Part shown: positions 5,929-9,393 of the stretch, one piece after another
How positions within the stretch are numbered: position 1 is the first letter of the stretch
Layout: every line of letters starts with the position of its first letter
Assembly: GCA_000433735.1 (NCBI GenBank)
Contig: HF998302.1
Coordinates: 1-9,393, forward strand
DNA from: Clostridium sp. CAG:167
Lineage (GTDB): Bacteria; Bacillota; Clostridia; Lachnospirales; Lachnospiraceae
Direction of reading: 5' to 3'
DNA length: 9,393 bases
The notes under the pieces: model-generated
Told to the model about the DNA's origin: nothing
The model's input: the letters and a program-made list of their open reading frames with translations, nothing else
Database searches by the model: none
Program-made: the position numbers and the translations under genes

Positions 5929-7059
5929 TCAATCTTTATCATAGTGCTCTAAGAAACTGTGTTTTACCCCATCTTTCTTGTAGGCTACCACGGTGTTGAG
6001 ATTTACATTTTCCACGCTCTTAAAAATATTTCCTTCCACATAAGGATTGGTTTCTTTCAGCGTTTTGATCAATTCCTTGATCTCCAGTCTCTTGGACGCG
6101 TTTTCTTCATTGTTACAGGTTGTACATGTATCAGTAAACTTACAGGCACACTGAATAAAATGAAGATGATTGTAATCCCGCCATGCCTTGATCTCATCTT
6201 CCCTCACCAGATACAGCGGACGGATCAACTCCATTCCTTCAAAGTTGGTGCTGTGAAGTTTCGGCATCATGGTCTGCACCTGGGCACCGTATAACATTCC
6301 CATTAAGATCGTCTCGATCACATCATCATAGTGGTGTCCCAGTGCGATCTTGTTACAGCCTAACTCTTTGGCATAGTTGTACAAATGCCCTCTCCTCATT
6401 CTGGCACACAGATAGCAGGGGGATTTATCCACATGATATACAGACTCGAAAATATCGGATTCAAAAATTTTAATAGGGACATTCAGTTTTTTTGCATTGT
6501 TCTCAATAACCTTCCGGTTTTCCGGACTATATCCCGGATCCATTACCAGATATTCTACCTCAAATTCAAACTTGTTGTGACGCTTGATTTCCTGAAAACA
6601 TTTGGCCATCAGCATAGAATCTTTTCCACCGGAAATACAGACCGCAATATGGTCACCGGGCTTGATCAGCTCATAGGTATTGACAGCCTTGGCAAATTTG
6701 GACCAGATGGTTTTTTTGAACCGTTTTCTAAGACTCTGCTCCACATCCGCCGCCGTTATCTCTGCCTCCGGCTCGTCCATGGTATCTAAAAGCCAGGCTG
6801 TATATCCTCCCTGCAGGCTGACCGCATCCAGGCCCGCATCGCAAAGATCTTCCGCCGTCTCCACACTTTTTTTACCATGGCTGCACACAATGACAAGGGT
6901 TTTCTCCCGGTCCACTTCCTGGCTGTCCTGAATCTGCTCCGGTTTCAATGCTACTGCCCCCGGTATAGCTCCGTGAGCGATCTCTACTGCATCTCTCATA
7001 TCAATGATCTGGTACCGGGTCTCCGGCATTTTTTTCAATTCCTGCATTGTAATTATCAT
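5929..7059 (-). CDS. Rhodanese domain fused to a TtcA-like PP-loop tRNA thiolase
   Basis: I prefer the ATG at 7059 (376 residues) because AGGA lies 5 nt upstream and the rhodanese fold begins right after it; the ATG at 7080 is an alternative. Residues 1-95 are a single rhodanese domain (IIDMRD, HGAIPGAV, active-site loop CSHGKKS with Cys59, LQGGYTAW). Residues about 110-310 resemble TtcA, which makes 2-thiocytidine in tRNA with ATP and a [4Fe-4S] cluster: PP-loop SGGKDS (143-148), SPCYLCARMRRG with Cys215 and Cys218, and ALGHHYDD. CACKFTDTCTTC adds Cys304, 306, 312 and 315; the first aligns with the third cluster Cys of TtcA. A tail of about 60 residues follows. The rhodanese Cys could carry a persulfide to the thiolase centre, which is inference. 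The gene follows the thioesterase by 32 nt and precedes the sulfur amino acid genes. The true substrate may differ from tRNA cytidine 32. Confidence 0.82.
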   Translation of the reverse strand: MIITMQELKKMPETRYQIIDMRDAVEIAHGAIPGAVALKPEQIQDSQEVDREKTLVIVCSHGKKSVETAEDLCDAGLDAVSLQGGYTAWLLDTMDEPEAEITAADVEQSLRKRFKKTIWSKFAKAVNTYELIKPGDHIAVCISGGKDSMLMAKCFQEIKRHNKFEFEVEYLVMDPGYSPENRKVIENNAKKLNVPIKIFESDIFESVYHVDKSPCYLCARMRRGHLYNYAKELGCNKIALGHHYDDVIETILMGMLYGAQVQTMMPKLHSTNFEGMELIRPLYLVREDEIKAWRDYNHLHFIQCACKFTDTCTTCNNEENASKRLEIKELIKTLKETNPYVEGNIFKSVENVNLNTVVAYKKDGVKHSFLEHYDKD

Positions 7060-7091
7060 AGTTATCCTCGTTTCTACCATTTTTATTTCTT

Positions 7092-7589
7092 TTAATATCC
7101 AAGTTCTGTCACATCGTCTTCGATCAGATAACACATCTCTTCATGGGGATTGATCCCCTGTTTGATACTTTGCGGATCCAGTTTCAGGTATTTGACTACT
7201 GCATTAGCCAGCGTTTTTCCCTCTCCGTCCACAATAGCCGTGTTTATTTCAAAAAAGCGTTTTGTCTCCCGCACCACCATGCCTTTGCCAAAGAGGTCTT
7301 CTTCATACGGCACCGGCTTGCGGTATTTTGTTTCGATTGACATGGTAACGCCAAACTGGCTTTCATCTCCGCCGGACCACAGTGCCCGCAGTCCCAGTTC
7401 ATCTAACATTGTGGCAATCAGGCCGCCATGAACCCGCCCCGGAAAACTCTGGTGATTTTCCCCAAACCGGATAGGCGTCATAACACTGCCATCCTCCATA
7501 TTATAAAATTGTGAGTGAAATCCTACCGGATTATCCATTCCGCATATAAAACACATTCTGCTGTTTCTCTGTTTTCCTGTCACTTTCAT
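7092..7589 (-). CDS. Hotdog-fold thioesterase (PaaI-like family)
   Basis: This 165-residue protein has the 4HBT/PaaI pattern. FPGRVHGGLIATMLDELG (49-66) carries the HGG turn (54-56) and the acidic Asp63/Glu64 on the central helix. It is followed by beta strands typical of the fold (VTMSIETKYRKPVPY, FFEINTAIVDGEGKTLANAVVKY). The N-terminal CFICGMDNPVGF (13-24) is a conserved opening seen in a subgroup of these proteins; its two Cys could bind metal, but this is not certain. Such enzymes hydrolyse acyl-CoA thioesters, and the substrate cannot be predicted here. A GGGGGA site lies about 7 nt before the ATG. The gene is divergent from the small membrane protein and 32 nt upstream of the rhodanese-TtcA fusion, probably in one transcript. 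Confidence 0.85.
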   Translation of the reverse strand: MKVTGKQRNSRMCFICGMDNPVGFHSQFYNMEDGSVMTPIRFGENHQSFPGRVHGGLIATMLDELGLRALWSGGDESQFGVTMSIETKYRKPVPYEEDLFGKGMVVRETKRFFEINTAIVDGEGKTLANAVVKYLKLDPQSIKQGINPHEEMCYLIEDDVTELGY

Positions 7590-7641
7590 TACAAAATCCC
7601 CCTGTTTGCTGCTGCGTCCTCTTTTCTACTCTCCCTCTTTG

Positions 7642-7674
7642 TGATAAAATATACAAAAAGGGGGTATTTTATCA
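7642..7674. promoter_or_regulatory. 10-bp inverted repeat in the divergent intergenic region
   Basis: TGATAAAATA (7642-7651) and TATTTTATCA (7665-7674) are perfect inverted copies separated by 13 bases that include the GGGGG ribosome binding site of the plus-strand gene; the right arm ends on the A of its ATG. As DNA it could be an operator serving both divergent genes. As RNA it could expose or hide the ribosome binding site. Both arms contain -10-like TAAAAT, one on each strand, but no good -35 was found for either direction. Confidence 0.4.
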
Positions 7675-8039
7675 TGACAAAACGCATGCATTTTTATCTT
7701 AATTATTATAAAGAGCTTTTAGAAAAAGATCTGTCACCAGAAAAAGCCCAGCAAGAAAAGGAAAATCTCCTCGTTCAGATTCAGTTTTTTCAACATGAAC
7801 GACTGATTCACCTTATTGTTACCGCGCTTTTTGCTTTGCTGACTGTGATCACTTTACTGTCTAATCTGTTTCTGATGCAGCCACTTCTTGTGGTGCTGGA
7901 AGTATTTCTGCTGATCCTGCTGGTTCCTTATATCAAGCATTATTACCTGCTGGAAAACGGAACCCAGACGCTTTACAGATTCTACGACCGGCTGGACCAG
8001 TTATCACTTGGCACTTCCGTAAGCCACACCGTCTTTTAA
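7674..8039 (+). CDS. Small two-helix membrane protein of unknown function
   Basis: The 121-residue product is the only plus-strand gene. The ATG at 7674 is preferred over upstream starts because GGGGG lies about 9 nt upstream and the earlier frame is antisense to the thioesterase. Residues 1-44 are hydrophilic and probably helical (YYKELLEKDLSPEKAQQEKENLL). Two hydrophobic segments follow, about 45-67 and 69-87, then a 34-residue tail (LENGTQTLYRFYDRLDQLSL) likely on the same side as the N terminus. There is no signal cleavage site and no recognised enzymatic motif. The last 36 bases overlap the 3' end of the deacetylase on the other strand. I do not recognise a family. The codon pattern and membrane layout make a real gene likely. 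Confidence 0.75.
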   Translation: MTKRMHFYLNYYKELLEKDLSPEKAQQEKENLLVQIQFFQHERLIHLIVTALFALLTVITLLSNLFLMQPLLVVLEVFLLILLVPYIKHYYLLENGTQTLYRFYDRLDQLSLGTSVSHTVF

Positions 8040-8978
8040 CTTGATACCTTTTCGTTCCATCAATTCTGAAACGCTTAAAATATCGTAGTCATTCTTTACA
8101 AGCCATGGAACCACTTTTTTCATAGCTTCTGCTGTGGATCCATGAATATCATGTACCAGGATAATATCGCCATCCGATACTTCTTTCTTTATTTTCTTAA
8201 AAACCTTCTTGGCATCTCTTGATTTCCAATCCAGCGAGTCCACACTCCACAAGATCATTGGCATTTTTAATTTTTTGCGCATGGTCTGGCTGATAGCTCC
8301 ATACGGAGGACGAATCGTCTGGATCGTGTATCCGGTTGCCTTTTTCACCGCATCAATTGTCTTTTTATTCTGTTTGTTAAATTTGCTTTTCGTCAAAAGA
8401 CTGAGGTTTGCATGATCCCAGGAGTGACTTCCGATCTCGCATCCCAGAGACAGTTCTCTTTTTAAAATATCCTCTGCTCCCTCGACTCTTTGTCCTACCA
8501 CGAAGAAAGTCGCATGGGCATTGTTCTTTTCCAACACATCCAGAATGGTATTAGTATACATGGTACTTGGGCCATCGTCAAAAGTAAGTGCCACCGCTTT
8601 GGAACGCGGTGCCTTCGTCGGCTCCGGCACGATCTGTTCAGATATTTCAGGTACTTTAGCTGCCGCTTCTGCCACGCCACCAGGCACCGGTGTCACAGCA
8701 GATGCTGAAACAGCCGCTCCGGTAACGGCACTGCCTGCCGTCTTGGCAGGCTCCTTGCTGTCTCCGGCTTCTCCTACCAACCCTAGAGCTGCTCTGACTC
8801 CAAATGCCACCAAAAGGATGGCTGCTACGATCACGCCACCTCTGGTAAGATAAAAGAACAAACGGCTTCTGCCTCTGCGGTTTTTCCTTCTTCTTTTATA
8901 TGCACTGCGACCAGATGAACTGTAAGCCGCTCTGCGTCTTCTGTTTCTGTTGTCATATCCTCTCATATAGTCACTCAT
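8004..8978 (-). CDS. Membrane-anchored polysaccharide deacetylase (NodB domain)
   Basis: This 324-residue protein starts with a very Arg-rich cytoplasmic segment (1-44), then one membrane helix (about 48-67), an Ala/Pro/Val-rich linker (70-125), and an extracellular NodB domain (about 127-312). All five family motifs are present: TFDDGP (132-137, general base and metal Asp), SHSWDH (184-189, metal His185 and His189), RPPYG (223-227), WSVDSLDW (244-251), and LVHDIH (274-279) with His276. Metal-dependent removal of acetyl groups from N-acetylglucosamine, as in peptidoglycan, is the family role; the exact polymer is inferred. GGAGG lies about 10 nt before the ATG, within the end of the upstream gene, only 2 nt away. 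Its 3' end overlaps the convergent membrane protein gene, and no terminator is visible. Confidence 0.93.
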   Translation of the reverse strand: MSDYMRGYDNRNRRRRAAYSSSGRSAYKRRRKNRRGRSRLFFYLTRGGVIVAAILLVAFGVRAALGLVGEAGDSKEPAKTAGSAVTGAAVSASAVTPVPGGVAEAAAKVPEISEQIVPEPTKAPRSKAVALTFDDGPSTMYTNTILDVLEKNNAHATFFVVGQRVEGAEDILKRELSLGCEIGSHSWDHANLSLLTKSKFNKQNKKTIDAVKKATGYTIQTIRPPYGAISQTMRKKLKMPMILWSVDSLDWKSRDAKKVFKKIKKEVSDGDIILVHDIHGSTAEAMKKVVPWLVKNDYDILSVSELMERKGIKLKDGVAYGSAK

Positions 8979-8980
8979 GT

Positions 8981-9393
8981 CTATTTTTCCTCCTTCTTCT
9001 CTTCTTTCTTCTTTTTTCTCACAATTTCTTTCCGATAGTTCTCTGTCTTTGGATCTTTTCCCTTTTGTACCAGGCGTTTTTCACACCATCTCTTTACCAG
9101 ACGATATACAATGGCAAATACCGGCACCGCACAGATCATTCCTATAATTCCAAACAGGGACCCAAACACTAAAATGGAAAATAGGATCCAGAAACTTCCC
9201 AATCCAATGGAATCTCCTAAAATCTTCGGACCGATGATATTTCCATCCACCTGCATTAAAATAATGATCAGGATCAAAAATAAAATTCCTTTGGTCGGAC
9301 TGGCAATAAATACCAGGATTGCACTGGGGATGATACCAATATACTGTCCAAAAAATGGAATGATATTAGTAACACCAATGACCACACTGATCA
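8981..9393 (-). CDS. AI-2E family transporter (PerM/YdiK-like), C-terminal part
   Basis: The frame is open to the right edge, so the 5' part lies outside the window and no start is visible here. About 137 residues remain. They show the family's C-terminal membrane region: GVTNIIPFFGQYIGIIPS, then hydrophobic helices (GILFLILIIILMQ), the conserved block VDGNIIGPKILGDSIGL, and a last helix pair (FWILFSILVFGSLFGIIGMICAVPVFAIVYRLV). The tail is highly charged and ends in a Lys/Glu-only stretch (KKKKEEKKEEK). Members are multi-pass exporters; the name comes from proposed autoinducer-2 export, and many have other or unknown substrates. The stop is 2 nt from the deacetylase ATG, so the two are probably co-transcribed and may both serve the envelope. 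Confidence 0.88.
   Translation of the reverse strand, partial: ISVVIGVTNIIPFFGQYIGIIPSAILVFIASPTKGILFLILIIILMQVDGNIIGPKILGDSIGLGSFWILFSILVFGSLFGIIGMICAVPVFAIVYRLVKRWCEKRLVQKGKDPKTENYRKEIVRKKKKEEKKEEK

Noticed and set aside
7060..7134. Longer start of the rhodanese-TtcA protein overlapping the thioesterase
   Set aside because: The extra residues (MLSDRRRCDRTW) are read from the thioesterase 3' end in another frame, lack rhodanese similarity and have no ribosome binding site.
7515..7673. Upstream extension of the small membrane protein
   Set aside because: It is antisense to the start of the thioesterase gene, and the ATG at 7674 has its own ribosome binding site.

Overview
The window looks like chromosomal DNA from a low-to-mid GC Gram-positive anaerobe, most likely a Clostridia member of the Lachnospiraceae type. 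Grounds: strong AGGAGG-type ribosome binding sites, one perfect sigma-A promoter, a NodB polysaccharide deacetylase behind an AI-2E family membrane protein, secreted-type transglutaminase and sugar-binding-like proteins, and a MalY-type C-S lyase next to a trans-sulfuration enzyme. The genus cannot be fixed from the sequence. All genes but one lie on the minus strand, so transcription mostly runs right to left.

Right to left: the C-terminal part of an AI-2E family exporter (8981-9393, running off the edge) is 2 nt from a membrane-anchored polysaccharide deacetylase (8004-8978). A small two-helix membrane protein (7674-8039) is the only plus-strand gene; its 3' end overlaps the deacetylase tail by 36 bp. 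Divergent from it is a hotdog-fold thioesterase (7092-7589), followed after 32 nt by a fusion of a rhodanese domain to a TtcA-like tRNA thiolase (5929-7059).

The centre is a sulfur amino acid block: a cystathionine gamma-synthase/lyase-type enzyme (4659-5822), a MalY/PatB-type C-S lyase one base after its stop (3470-4657), and O-acetylserine sulfhydrylase CysK (2416-3354). cysK has its own perfect TTGACA-N17-TATAAT promoter. Together the three could make cysteine from O-acetylserine and sulfide, join it to an activated homoserine as cystathionine, and cleave that to homocysteine. The rhodanese-TtcA fusion upstream is also a sulfur-handling enzyme.

The left third is less familiar. A 355-residue protein made of two copies of one beta-rich domain (1208-2275) lacks a signal peptide and ends at a strong hairpin terminator. 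Next is a transglutaminase-like protein (171-1031) with no convincing start and no obvious catalytic Asp, possibly a decayed gene. Then come a possible 40-residue ORF (52-174) and the first 16 codons of a gene with a signal-peptide-like start (1-48). No intergenic gap exceeds about 140 bases. I saw no tRNA, rRNA, CRISPR, IS element, T-box or SAM riboswitch.

I found no clear new multi-gene system. The best leads are the rhodanese-TtcA fusion, the duplicated unexported domain protein with a palindrome on its -10 box, and the slippery A-run at the broken start of the transglutaminase gene.
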